24,596 nt of DNA from JBJXHC01 sp046160825. GTDB taxonomy: Bacteria > Bacteroidota > Ignavibacteria > UBA10030 > UBA6906. This document shows positions 1-8,296 of the stretch, one piece after another (the stretch's first letter is position 1; each line of letters starts with the position of its first letter). Under the pieces are notes generated by a model. That model ran no database searches, was not told where the DNA came from, and saw only the letters and a program-made list of their open reading frames with translations. Made by a program: the position numbers and the translations under genes. The DNA lies in NCBI GenBank assembly GCA_046160825.1, contig JBJXHC010000047.1, positions 1 through 24,596 on the forward strand. Reading direction: 5' to 3'.

Positions 1-70
1 GTCCCGATACCACATCTGCAACCACAGCTTGCTTAAACGCTATGCTATAACGACGAATTGTCTTTTCCAT
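1..70 (-). CDS. IS3-like transposase OrfA, N-terminal fragment
   Basis: Translating the minus strand from the ATG at 70 gives MEKTIRRYSIAFKQ followed by AVVADVVSG before the window ends. The pattern of a basic, aromatic RRYS followed by FKxxVV is the usual opening of IS3/IS2-type OrfA proteins, whose N-terminal helix-turn-helix binds the IS ends. Only 23 codons are visible, so no later motif and no DDE domain can be checked. The position just inside the terminal repeat and reading away from it fits an orfA at the upstream end of the element. Confidence 0.65.
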   Translation of the reverse strand, partial: MEKTIRRYSIAFKQAVVADVVSG

Positions 71-100
71 CGCCTGGTCCCGTTGATTGGTGAATCCTAT

Positions 101-126
101 CTGTCAACTTTTTCCAGGACGGGACA
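101..126 (-). repeat. IS terminal inverted repeat (one copy visible)
   Basis: On the minus strand this 26-base segment starts TGTCCCGTCC at 126 and ends GTTGACAG at 101. It contains a perfect TTGACA hexamer (forward 102-107) facing the transposase, but no matching -10 box is visible 16-17 bases further in. The partner repeat is beyond the window, so the repeat is inferred from its look and its place next to orfA. Confidence 0.55.
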
Positions 127-206
127 CTAATTGCTTGTTGTTTGTTGTTCATTGAGAATTGTGCTTCTCCTTTAAGTAACGCAATCAGGTAACAGCCCCT
201 TCTTCG

Positions 207-235
207 TTGCACCTGTTGGCGAAATTCTCTATAAT
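207..235 (+). promoter_or_regulatory. Sigma70-like promoter for the lipoprotein gene at 281
   Basis: TTGCAC at 207-212 is followed by a 17-base spacer and a perfect TATAAT at 230-235, which would start transcription near 242 and leave a leader of about 40 bases before the ATG at 281. It lies outside the IS, so the insertion did not remove it. It probably also serves the phosphoesterase gene at 1922. Confidence 0.65.
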
Positions 236-280
236 TAGGCCGAATTCGTTGCAGCCTTTCAATATCTTCCGCCCACACTC

Positions 281-1891
281 ATGACTCGTCTTGGTTTGCT
301 CTTTTTATTCCTTCCCGCCCTTACCGGTTGTGGCGTTGTGTCCTTCGGACTTGATGACCCGGCGGGAAGCGACGGCATTGAAAAGACGACCGTAGTCTCG
401 CACACGCCGTTCCTGGATTCTGCAACTGTCATCGCCGGTCCGGAGTATGCCGCGGGGGGACTTCACCGGTTCGTGTGGGGGGATCACTATCGGGACGAAT
501 GGACAAGTCCGTTTACCGTACAAGTGCTTGATCTCGTAACATTTGCTGATGGTCTCACACCAGTAAAGCGCGGTGGCGGCTTTCAAACGATGTCGCTTCG
601 CTTCAAAGGAAAAAACGGACGCTTCTATGCATTTCGTTCGATCAATAAAGATCCGGCAAAAGCCCTTCCTCCCGAATTACGCCAGACATTCGCTGGCGGC
701 GTGTTGAAAGACCAAATCAGTTCGTCGCATCCTGCCGGTGCCCTCGTTGTCGATGTCCTTGCCGATACCCTTGGCGTTCTTCACCCGGAGCCGATTCTTT
801 GTATTCTCCCCGATGATGATCGACTCGGTGAGTTCCGCTCAGATTTTGCCGGACTTCTCGGCACGTTGGAAGATTATCCTGCCGATGGAGAAGACGGAAC
901 GGCGGGATTTGCCGGCTCCACAAAAATTGTCAGTACACTCAAGCTCTTTGATGAGTTGGATAAGAACAGCGAGAACCGCGTTAACGCCATGGCGTTCCTG
1001 ACCGCACGTCTGCTTGATGTGTTTGTCGGCGACTGGGACCGCCACATTGATCAATGGCGGTGGGCGAGATTTGAAAAGGGCGGGAGGGATGTGTGGCACC
1101 CGATCCCGCGTGACCGCGACCAGGCATTTGCACATCTTGACGGTGTGATTCCGTGGATCGGTATGAATGCCATTACACAGGTCGAGGCGTTCGACGATGA
1201 TTTTCCGAAAATTGCCGACCTGACCTACTCAGGCAGGTTCCTTGATCGACGCCTCCTGGTTGATCTCGATTGGAGAACGTGGGACAGTGTTACGTCGGTT
1301 GTCATCAGCAAGTTGACGGACGATATACTCACGAGAGCACTTGACCGCATTCCTGCTGCGATGAGAAGCAACAGTGCATGGATTCTGAGTTCGCTTAAGG
1401 CGCGTCGGGCGAAGCTCGCTGATGCATCACGAGAATTCTATCTGGATATTGCGGGCGACGTGGATATCCGATTGAGTGACAAAGCGGAGTTTGCCATCAT
1501 CGAACGAATGGACGATCAGCATACAAGGGTGACCGTGGCGAGACGGGACAAAGCAACCGGTGAATCCAAAGGGCCTCCTGTGTATTCCCGTATCTTCTCA
1601 AATGATGAGACCGATGAGATTCGTGTGTACCTGCTTGACGGTGATGACAAGGTAACCGTCAGCGGAGAAGTGCAGTGCGGTACAATCGTTCGGGTAGTTG
1701 GTGGTAAAGGAGATGATGAACTCCGTGATGATTCCATTGTGCATGGTCGATTCCTCGGGATATTCCCAAAAGTTTCCACCCGGACATATTTCTATGATGA
1801 CGCGGGGAAGAATGTCTTCATTCCCGGACGAGGCACGGCCGTCAACACCGACAAATATGAAAACACATTGCTCGCAACTGAACAATACTAA
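281..1891 (+). CDS. Lipoprotein with GDWDRH kinase-like domain
   Basis: Function unknown; 536 residues. A signal peptide ends in the lipobox LTGC, so Cys17 should be lipidated. Residues 98-125 hold a glycine-rich RGGGFQ turn and a strand GRFYAFRSINKDP, residues 165-200 read LGVLHPEP and LPDDDRLGEF, and residues 250-261 carry GDWDRHIDQWRW followed by RDRDQAF at 277-283. The order glycine-rich loop, basic strand, DRHxx(N/Q), then a later Asp resembles HipA/FAM20/CotH-type kinase folds; that reading is inference, and Arg or Lys in the strand would have to replace the usual ATP-binding Lys. Residues 430-525 form a beta-rich tail with LLDGDDKV and GGKGDDEL. As I recall, this domain often sits in one chain with a phosphoesterase and a BamA-like barrel, which here are the genes at 1922 and 8297. 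ATG start chosen for the signal peptide. Confidence 0.75.
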   Translation: MTRLGLLFLFLPALTGCGVVSFGLDDPAGSDGIEKTTVVSHTPFLDSATVIAGPEYAAGGLHRFVWGDHYRDEWTSPFTVQVLDLVTFADGLTPVKRGGGFQTMSLRFKGKNGRFYAFRSINKDPAKALPPELRQTFAGGVLKDQISSSHPAGALVVDVLADTLGVLHPEPILCILPDDDRLGEFRSDFAGLLGTLEDYPADGEDGTAGFAGSTKIVSTLKLFDELDKNSENRVNAMAFLTARLLDVFVGDWDRHIDQWRWARFEKGGRDVWHPIPRDRDQAFAHLDGVIPWIGMNAITQVEAFDDDFPKIADLTYSGRFLDRRLLVDLDWRTWDSVTSVVISKLTDDILTRALDRIPAAMRSNSAWILSSLKARRAKLADASREFYLDIAGDVDIRLSDKAEFAIIERMDDQHTRVTVARRDKATGESKGPPVYSRIFSNDETDEIRVYLLDGDDKVTVSGEVQCGTIVRVVGGKGDDELRDDSIVHGRFLGIFPKVSTRTYFYDDAGKNVFIPGRGTAVNTDKYENTLLATEQY

Positions 1892-1921
1892 CTCACACTT
1901 TCGAATACCATTCCCTGACAC

Positions 1922-3163
1922 ATGCTCTATAGATTCCTGCTTCCCGCCGCTCTTTGTCTTTTTATCTCCCATTGCAGTCATCAGGAAGGTGGGCTGAAAA
2001 ATGAAGGCGGTTCTTCGCGTCCGCTTACGGTGATTGCGATCGGCGATGCGGGCGAGGCGGGTTCAGCGCTTCGCGCCAATGCAACCCTCCTTACCAGCAT
2101 GTATACCGGCCAGCACGATGGTGGTCAGTATGATGCGATGATTTTTCTCGGCGACAATTTCTACAACACAGGACTCAATGTCCCCGCAGATGAAGTGGAA
2201 AATTACGTGAAGAAAATCCTCGGACCGTTCAAGGTTCCGTTTGAGGGACTTGGCCGCGGGAACATCCACGCCATTGCGGGCAACCACGACTACTACGCGA
2301 AGAATGCGATTGAAACTTCCGTGTTGTTCGGCCTCATCAACATTGCAGAAGGCCCCATCGGTTTGACTGACAAAGGCAACAAAAGGGAGGCGGCGATTTC
2401 GCAATGGACGTACTACTACAACCTGCCCGGCAGTACCGTCTATCCTCTTGCCGCCGGTTCTCCTGACAGCGTGCAGTTCATTTTTGTCGATTCCGCTCTT
2501 CCGCTTCGTACTGATACATCCGCGTGGGTTCCCGCGCTTGATAGTCTGCGCAATCTCCTCGCAGCCAGTGGAAAGCGTAAGGGAATTATCTGGCGGATCC
2601 TCGCGTTGCATCATCCTTTGTATTCTGTGGGCGAACATGCAGGCTATACAGTATGGAATGATGAAACCAACACCGTCGATCATCTCACGCCGTGCGACAA
2701 GGATTCCAACGCGGTCGGGTGGATCAAGAACTTCCTCGACCCCGAGGACCTGTGTGCCGACAAGTATCGTCAGTTCATGGCGGCGTTGAAGTCTGTCATA
2801 GAAAGCAGCGGAACCAGAATTCAGCTTTCGCTTGCCGGACACGAGCACAGCATGCAGCTGCTGTATTATCCCGAGGCAGATCCCGGTTGTGATGACTGCC
2901 CGAAGATTCACGTGATCTCAGGTGCCGGATCCAAGCCGTGTAAGGTGAAGTTCCCATCCCCGCCAACCGAATTCACTTCGGCTCAACTCGTGCCATCGAA
3001 GCAAGGGGAATCGGTTCCGGGGTTTGCGCAACTCACTTTCGAGCGTGAGACTCTGCGCGTGGTGTTCTTTAACGGCAACGCTATCGTACCGATGGATATG
3101 GGTGGAGGGAGGAAAGAGTTTGTAATTACGGCTGATGGACATTTGCAGGATGATGCGAAGTAG
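1922..3163 (+). CDS. Calcineurin-like metallophosphoesterase lipoprotein (purple acid phosphatase-like)
   Basis: All core motifs of the calcineurin-like phosphoesterase family are present: GDAG with Asp42, GDNFY with Asp78 and Asn79, GNHD at 120-123, a His pair at 230-231 and GHEH at 306-309. These hold the two-metal centre that cleaves phosphate esters. GDNFYNTG and the overall length of 413 residues match the acid phosphatase 5 (purple acid phosphatase) branch. The N-terminus is hydrophobic and ends in ISHC, so Cys18 may be lipidated; His before the Cys is unusual for a lipobox, so plain secretion is possible. It follows the GDWDRH gene after 30 bases without an obvious promoter, which suggests co-transcription. 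The substrate cannot be told from the sequence. Confidence 0.88.
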   Translation: MLYRFLLPAALCLFISHCSHQEGGLKNEGGSSRPLTVIAIGDAGEAGSALRANATLLTSMYTGQHDGGQYDAMIFLGDNFYNTGLNVPADEVENYVKKILGPFKVPFEGLGRGNIHAIAGNHDYYAKNAIETSVLFGLINIAEGPIGLTDKGNKREAAISQWTYYYNLPGSTVYPLAAGSPDSVQFIFVDSALPLRTDTSAWVPALDSLRNLLAASGKRKGIIWRILALHHPLYSVGEHAGYTVWNDETNTVDHLTPCDKDSNAVGWIKNFLDPEDLCADKYRQFMAALKSVIESSGTRIQLSLAGHEHSMQLLYYPEADPGCDDCPKIHVISGAGSKPCKVKFPSPPTEFTSAQLVPSKQGESVPGFAQLTFERETLRVVFFNGNAIVPMDMGGGRKEFVITADGHLQDDAK

Positions 3164-3197
3164 CGACGAGGCACTATCGACTTCACAATTTCATAAC

Positions 3198-3225
3198 TTG
3201 ACTTTCCGCTTTCTCGTGGTATATT
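3198..3225 (+). promoter_or_regulatory. Sigma70-like promoter before the FG-GAP gene
   Basis: TTGACT at 3198-3203, a 16-base spacer and TATATT at 3220-3225. If it is used, transcription starts near 3232, after the first possible TTG start codon of the next gene at 3224, so translation would have to begin at a later TTG such as 3245. Confidence 0.5.
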
Positions 3226-4990
3226 GTTGGCGAACCTCCTCCCATTGAAACCACAGCTAACTATACTGGTTGCCATTCTCTCTGCGCTCTTTTTGAGCGC
3301 CCCCACAATCCCCGCCAAAAAGATGGCGGGCGAGCATTACCCCAATACTCCATCAATCCCGGAGGCTCTTCTTCTTCGCGAGATCCAATCCCTCACCGAC
3401 CGCGGACTGCATGTAAAACTGTTTGATGGCGTTGTCGAGGCGACTGACCCGGTATCCGGACAGAAATGGCAGTTCTCGATGGAGATGCTCAAGCCCCGAC
3501 GATCAACATTTACAGGGTTGCCCACCTTGACAATTGATCTTAGGACGATTGATACCAATTTATACAATTGGCGATTCCTCCATGTGAACAGTGTTCCCAT
3601 CTCAGGGGAATGGGGATTTCCTTTGCAGATCGGGGATGTCGACAGTAACGGGAGACACGAAGCATATGGTGTGTACCAAACCCAGGCTTCTTACTTTGCG
3701 AGAATATATGAACAGGGTCCCCTCAACACATGGGTGGCTCGACACCAATATGGTGAGAACGCGGGATTGGTCGACATGCAGGCCGATATTGATCGTAACG
3801 GTTTGACTGAAATCTACTTGCGTTTTGGTGACTCGCTATTTGTCTTTGAGCAAGTCCAACCCGATAGCCTTCCAATCGGAACGAAGTTCAGACACAGGCA
3901 ATGGTATCAGAGCGCGACCGGCATTCCAAACCAAATTGAAGACATGAACAACGACGGAAACGAGGAGATTCTGTATCGCGGAAGCAGATTGGATAGCGCG
4001 GGTCAACCGAACGTGGAGAAAACTTTCATAATGAGATATAATCAGGGGGTCAACGACTTAGAAGAGGTATGGAGCAAGCAACTCCCGCCTGATTGCCAAT
4101 CGGAAGGTTGCAGCGGGGCCATTGCCACCGGGGACTTTGATGGTGATGGAAAAACCGAATTCGTCACATCCAACTTTGCCGGAAATATGTACGTGGTAGA
4201 GCGCACAATAGAAGACAGTTTTGAAGTAACGTGGTCCATGAATCTGTCGGCTGCCGGGCGCGTTACTTCAGGCGATGTTGATAACAATGGGGCAATTGAG
4301 TTCCTCATCGGCGGAACTCAAGTTGAAGAGGATGGGTATGTACATCTTCGGGCTTACGCATTCGAGCGAACAGGCGACAATGAGTTTCAACCCATGTTTG
4401 CCTTCAACATCTTTCCGGCAGGTATGTTTTTTGTTGACTTGTATCAAACAGCAGACGTAGACGGAGATGGAACCCCAGAGCTCATTCTCTCATGCGCCGG
4501 TGGGATAATAGTGATACGAGCTGCCGAGGAACATGTCTATGAGCTATTTTATTACCAGCCGCCTTTCGCTCTTGATGGTGTCGCAGCACGGAAGATCAAC
4601 GGTAACCAACAAGCACATTTGTTTGTGAGCAGGCATCTTGGCGGGCAACAGATCGTCAAGCAGACAGATGTTTATATGCTGGATAGTTCTCTCGTTGTCA
4701 ATGTCCAGCCGCAGAACAGTATTCCAAGTGAACCACGAGCTCTTGATACGTACCCCAATCCGTTTAACAGTCAAGCGTTCATCACATACCAACTAGGGAA
4801 AAGTGCGCATTTGAGACTCCAGGTCTTTGATATTCTGGGAAGGGAGGTGATAACGCTATTTGATGCATTTCAATATCCGGGAATATACTCAGTGGTGTGG
4901 GAGGCGAAATTAGCGGCGTCCGGAGTGTACTTGTTAAGATTCGCAGTCGATCAGCAAGTGCAAACAAGAAAGATGTTGTATATCAGGTAA
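3224..4990 (+). CDS. Secreted FG-GAP/VCBS beta-propeller protein with T9SS sorting domain
   Basis: A hydrophobic signal segment is followed by repeated acidic motifs of the FG-GAP/VCBS type: GDVDSNGRHE, ADIDRNGLTE, EDMNNDGNEE, GDFDGDGKTE, GDVDNNGAIE and ADVDGDGTPE. Each is a calcium-binding loop of an integrin-alpha-like propeller blade. The last 80 or so residues start YPNPFNSQ and end ASGVYLLRF...RKMLYIR, a type A T9SS C-terminal sorting domain, so the protein should be exported to the cell surface or outside. There is no ATG before the signal segment. TTG at 3224 is the longest choice, but it overlaps a likely -10 box; TTG at 3245 (LKPQLTILVA) gives a compact signal peptide and may be the true start. 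Role unknown, possibly adhesion or ligand binding. Confidence 0.82.
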   Translation: MLANLLPLKPQLTILVAILSALFLSAPTIPAKKMAGEHYPNTPSIPEALLLREIQSLTDRGLHVKLFDGVVEATDPVSGQKWQFSMEMLKPRRSTFTGLPTLTIDLRTIDTNLYNWRFLHVNSVPISGEWGFPLQIGDVDSNGRHEAYGVYQTQASYFARIYEQGPLNTWVARHQYGENAGLVDMQADIDRNGLTEIYLRFGDSLFVFEQVQPDSLPIGTKFRHRQWYQSATGIPNQIEDMNNDGNEEILYRGSRLDSAGQPNVEKTFIMRYNQGVNDLEEVWSKQLPPDCQSEGCSGAIATGDFDGDGKTEFVTSNFAGNMYVVERTIEDSFEVTWSMNLSAAGRVTSGDVDNNGAIEFLIGGTQVEEDGYVHLRAYAFERTGDNEFQPMFAFNIFPAGMFFVDLYQTADVDGDGTPELILSCAGGIIVIRAAEEHVYELFYYQPPFALDGVAARKINGNQQAHLFVSRHLGGQQIVKQTDVYMLDSSLVVNVQPQNSIPSEPRALDTYPNPFNSQAFITYQLGKSAHLRLQVFDILGREVITLFDAFQYPGIYSVVWEAKLAASGVYLLRFAVDQQVQTRKMLYIR

Positions 4991-5022
4991 CTCACCTTCC
5001 CAACAATACGGAGGTTAATACA

Positions 5023-6477
5023 ATGAAGACCTTGGCTTTCGTGTTTATGCTGCTTTTTGGCCTATTGAATCTGGTGCTGGCTCAACCATCCCAGTTGCTG
5101 AACACAAATTATCAATACATGCAGCCGGCGTACAACACCGGAGTATCTTCCAGCTCAACTCTTGCTTCCACGGGTGATCTCGCATCAGATGGCAAGGGGC
5201 ACCATTATGTTCTAAAAAATGCTAATGGTCAGATCACACACTACCTTTTCGATAACATCGGCACGTTGCTTCATACAGCAAGTTTTGGGTCAACTTTCTC
5301 GACCAATCCCTGCATAACAACAAGGAACGGTCGTGCTCATGTAGTCCTCCATGAAACGGCCCTGAATAGAGTCCAACTTTGGCGAAGTGTAGACGGAGGA
5401 GCTACTTGGACAAATGTTGACTTCAGGCCAGTAGCCGGGAACCTTAACGGTCTTGATTCATTTGAGGATGATCGTGGAGTTCACATAGTATACAGCAGTG
5501 ATGGCGAAGGTGGAGGGATATTCTATCATCTTAAGAATCAAGCAGACCTATGGTCGCCTTTTTCGACTACCGTTTATGGTACTCCAGTAACGAATGCTCA
5601 GCCTAGCGTCACGACCAGTACTGTTGCACAGGGAGACAGTGCACATATACTCTCTTTGCAAGGATTATTCAGTTTCAAGTTTCCCTCTTCAGGTGCCGGA
5701 CAATGGGCCTCACGCATCTCACCAGTGGCCAGCCCCAATAAGGGTGCAATCGCTGTTGTTCCTAGTATCACATCAAGCACTTTCGCACCATACATGTTTC
5801 TTGTTGCTCAACCTGGATCTGAAACGGCGCTAAGACGGGCAAATCGGACGTACGATTCCCAAGATGCATGGAGTACCTACACCCCAATATCTGGTACCGT
5901 AAACAGCAAAGTGTCAGTTGCAACTACGCCATCCTTTCTTTCAGACTTCACTTGGCCCAATTTTGTCTGGTCTGATTATCAACTGCGTTATCGAATTATG
6001 CTGAACAGATTCAGGCCAGCGAATTCCGATGTTCCAATGACATTCGGACCCCACGAGGTATCTCAAGTGTCACCAGGTGTTTATCGTGACGGCTCCTCCC
6101 CAGTTGTTGGTTCGAACCAAGGAACATTGACGGTAATCTGGAGAGACCACACAGACAATACTCTGTATTTCAGACGAAAGCCATTTGCGATTCTTGGTGA
6201 TATGAATGAGAATTATGTTTTAACTGACACCAACTGGATATTGTCGACCACAATTCTCGCATCGGGGAAAGAACTGAGACTAAAATCCGGTTCAGTGACG
6301 TATTTATGGGGCCAATGGACTCAACCGCAATTGGGTGTTAAAGGCCCCGGAAAACTAGTCGTATCCGAAGGTGCTTCAATAGTTATTGAGAGTGGTGCCA
6401 GGCTCATTTGCAGTCACCCACCGGTAGCGGAAATATGGTTGGTGGGACAATCGATCTCGGCAATAACGTGGCAATGA
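5023..6477 (+). CDS. Secreted Asp-box propeller protein, N-terminal part of a frameshifted gene
   Basis: The start is ATG 5023, with a good ribosome site (GGAGG) about 7 bases upstream and a textbook signal peptide cut after VLA (residue 20). An Asp-box SVDGGATW lies at 122-129, typical of sialidase-like (BNR) propellers, but no sialidase catalytic set is recognisable, so enzymatic activity is not supported. From about residue 400 the sequence turns into a beta-rich region (LRLKSGSVTYL, GPGKLVVSEGASIVIESGARL). That pattern resumes in another frame in the next reading frame from about 6420 onward. This part has a signal peptide but no sorting domain, whereas the next has a sorting domain but no signal peptide, so the two are best read as one gene of about 1,080 codons broken by a one-base change. 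It follows the FG-GAP gene by 32 bases. Confidence 0.75.
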   Translation: MKTLAFVFMLLFGLLNLVLAQPSQLLNTNYQYMQPAYNTGVSSSSTLASTGDLASDGKGHHYVLKNANGQITHYLFDNIGTLLHTASFGSTFSTNPCITTRNGRAHVVLHETALNRVQLWRSVDGGATWTNVDFRPVAGNLNGLDSFEDDRGVHIVYSSDGEGGGIFYHLKNQADLWSPFSTTVYGTPVTNAQPSVTTSTVAQGDSAHILSLQGLFSFKFPSSGAGQWASRISPVASPNKGAIAVVPSITSSTFAPYMFLVAQPGSETALRRANRTYDSQDAWSTYTPISGTVNSKVSVATTPSFLSDFTWPNFVWSDYQLRYRIMLNRFRPANSDVPMTFGPHEVSQVSPGVYRDGSSPVVGSNQGTLTVIWRDHTDNTLYFRRKPFAILGDMNENYVLTDTNWILSTTILASGKELRLKSGSVTYLWGQWTQPQLGVKGPGKLVVSEGASIVIESGARLICSHPPVAEIWLVGQSISAITWQ

Positions 6478-8258
6478 CAGTACCAAGTGGAGCAACTCTT
6501 GAGTTAAGGGCCGGCGCCAAAATGCTTTTCGGCAGTGGAACTTCAGGTTTGACTGTCGGCGGCATGATGGTGCTACCCACAAGTGGGCAAGCAGAGTTTC
6601 GTCAAAGGGCTCCTGGAGTAACATGGAGCGGTATCGTTGCAAATGCTTCCACCCAGATAGATAATGTCATTATCAAGCACGCAGCAACGGGCATAAAGGT
6701 GGGAGGAGGTAGCTCAACAACAATATACAAGGTGCGTATCGATAGCTGCGGGACAGGCATTTACACCGGCAGTTGCCCTACCGTGATTCAAGCAGATACG
6801 ATTACCAATTGTGCAATAGGGGTGCAAATCAAATCCGTTCAGCCTGTAACGGTTGCATCTACAAAGTTCGACACATGCGACATCGGTATTGAGATTCTTC
6901 CGAAAGTCCCGCAACAACTCCGTCGGATCGAGAACTGCCAATTCCTCAACGTAGGCGCAACGGCAATTTCGATTATCAGTTTTTCAAATGCCTTGCTTAC
7001 CGGTAACTCTTTCACTGGCCCTGGCAATGACAACGATGCTGTTGCCCTTGTGAGTTCGTCACCCAAAATACTAGGAAATACTATTGCAGGGTTTAAATAT
7101 GGTCTGCTATGCGCTACAAGCAGTTCGCCCTCGCTTGAAGACATTTTTGCACCCGGATATAACATTATTACCAATAATGGCGTCGGTGTATATTGCGCCG
7201 ATCAGTCCAATGCTAACCTTGGTTTTGCTGATGAATGGGACAACGGTGGATATAACAGTATCTTTGACAACGATAATCATGACGTCATCGCCGAAAACAA
7301 CAGCCATGTCATCGGCGAGGAGAACTGGTGGGGATCAAGGGATACGCCGCCGGGCGTCTTTAGTGAAGATGGCACTTCAAGTTTCGATTACGATCCGTGG
7401 CTTGAAGACGACCCAAATCAAACGCCGGAATCTGCTGGTAGAGGAGATCGACATCTATCGGAGTCGATATCGCTAATGAGGCAGGCCCTCCAGCAACGAT
7501 ATGAAGGGCAATACGGCGAAGCTGTTCAGACCCTGCGAATGATGATTACATCGGGAGAGTCCACTACACGGGAAAAGCGTTGGGCATTTGGACAGATGCT
7601 CATCATCGCGCAACTTTCACCGCAGTTAAATTTGTCCGAATATCTGGCCAATGCGATTGCAAACCATCCGCTGTTGAGGCGAGGTATTCGGTCGTTGCTG
7701 CCCGGGCTGTTGTTAGCGGAAGGAAAAACCACGCAGGCTTTTTCTGCACTTGACCAGAATATGCAGGACTACCCGAATAGCGCGGAGCATCGGTCTGCAC
7801 TGTACATGAAGTTCATCTATCGACTTCATGAAGAAGAGAATCTCGTAGCTGCCCAATCCCTTTTTAGTCAGTTATCAAGCAGCTACCCTGAGAGTATCGA
7901 AAAGCGGCTTGCGCAGGCACAACTAGCTGGGTACATTGCTTCACGGCCGGTCGCAACACCAGACCTCGGGCGACCATCGGCAACCGATGTGCCGAGCGAG
8001 TATCGCCTGTTACAGAACTATCCCAACCCATTCAACCCAGTAACAATGATCAATTATCATTTACCAACAAACAATTGGATTTCGCTGAAGGTATATGATG
8101 TGCTTGGGCGGGAGGTATTGACGTTGGTTGATGGTGAAAAGGAAGCCGGAACTCATTCGGTTCAAATGGATGGGAATGGTTTATCGAGTGGCATATATTT
8201 CTATACGATGAGAGTCGGTGAGTTTGTGAACACAAGGAAGTTATTGCTTCTCAAGTAG
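6408..8258 (+). CDS. Beta-helix protein with T9SS sorting domain, C-terminal part of a frameshifted gene
   Basis: The frame is open from 6390 and has only a TTG (6408) to start on, with no ribosome site and no signal peptide, so it is probably the rest of the gene starting at 5023. Residues about 75-330 show repeated short beta segments (NCQFLNVGATAI, GNTIAGFKYGLL, YNIITNNGVGVYC) typical of right-handed parallel beta-helices, the fold of many surface carbohydrate-binding or lyase proteins. Residues about 345-510 are helical and rich in Ala, Leu and Gln (RQALQQRYEGQYGEA), reminiscent of TPR repeats. The last 87 residues hold YPNPFNPVT, KVYDVLGREV and SSGIYFYTMRVG...TRKLLLLK, a T9SS type A sorting domain. 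No catalytic residues are recognisable. Confidence 0.75.
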   Translation: MQSPTGSGNMVGGTIDLGNNVAMTVPSGATLELRAGAKMLFGSGTSGLTVGGMMVLPTSGQAEFRQRAPGVTWSGIVANASTQIDNVIIKHAATGIKVGGGSSTTIYKVRIDSCGTGIYTGSCPTVIQADTITNCAIGVQIKSVQPVTVASTKFDTCDIGIEILPKVPQQLRRIENCQFLNVGATAISIISFSNALLTGNSFTGPGNDNDAVALVSSSPKILGNTIAGFKYGLLCATSSSPSLEDIFAPGYNIITNNGVGVYCADQSNANLGFADEWDNGGYNSIFDNDNHDVIAENNSHVIGEENWWGSRDTPPGVFSEDGTSSFDYDPWLEDDPNQTPESAGRGDRHLSESISLMRQALQQRYEGQYGEAVQTLRMMITSGESTTREKRWAFGQMLIIAQLSPQLNLSEYLANAIANHPLLRRGIRSLLPGLLLAEGKTTQAFSALDQNMQDYPNSAEHRSALYMKFIYRLHEEENLVAAQSLFSQLSSSYPESIEKRLAQAQLAGYIASRPVATPDLGRPSATDVPSEYRLLQNYPNPFNPVTMINYHLPTNNWISLKVYDVLGREVLTLVDGEKEAGTHSVQMDGNGLSSGIYFYTMRVGEFVNTRKLLLLK

Positions 8259-8296
8259 CCCAGCACTCAGCGGCATTGTCTTTACATGGGTAGCGT

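Larger units (their letters stand above)
1..126 (-). mobile_element. End of an IS3-like insertion sequence, cut by window edge
   Basis: The element enters from the left edge and ends at about position 126. Read on the minus strand, the outer end begins TGTCCCGTCCTGG and continues into an A-rich stretch and GTTGACAG, which is how terminal inverted repeats of IS3-family elements in Bacteroidota commonly look; IS3 ends also start with TG. Just inside lies the start of a transposase orfA. The other end, the second transposase frame and any target duplication lie outside the window, so subgroup and completeness cannot be judged. The IS ends about 80 bases before the promoter of the gene at 281. 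Confidence 0.7.

Noticed and set aside
45..278. A 77-codon minus-strand open frame divergent from the lipoprotein gene
   Set aside because: It starts on GTG without a ribosome site, runs across the IS end and overlaps a strong promoter for the plus-strand gene.
2063..2911. A 282-codon minus-strand open frame
   Set aside because: It lies wholly antisense to the phosphoesterase gene, whose active-site motifs are all in the plus frame.
5395..5420. Sialidase activity from the Asp-box motif
   Set aside because: Only one clear Asp-box and none of the catalytic Arg triad or Tyr/Glu context could be identified.
6390..6477. Programmed -1 ribosomal frameshift between the propeller and beta-helix frames
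   Set aside because: No slippery heptamer in the right phase and no clear downstream stem; an indel explains it more simply.
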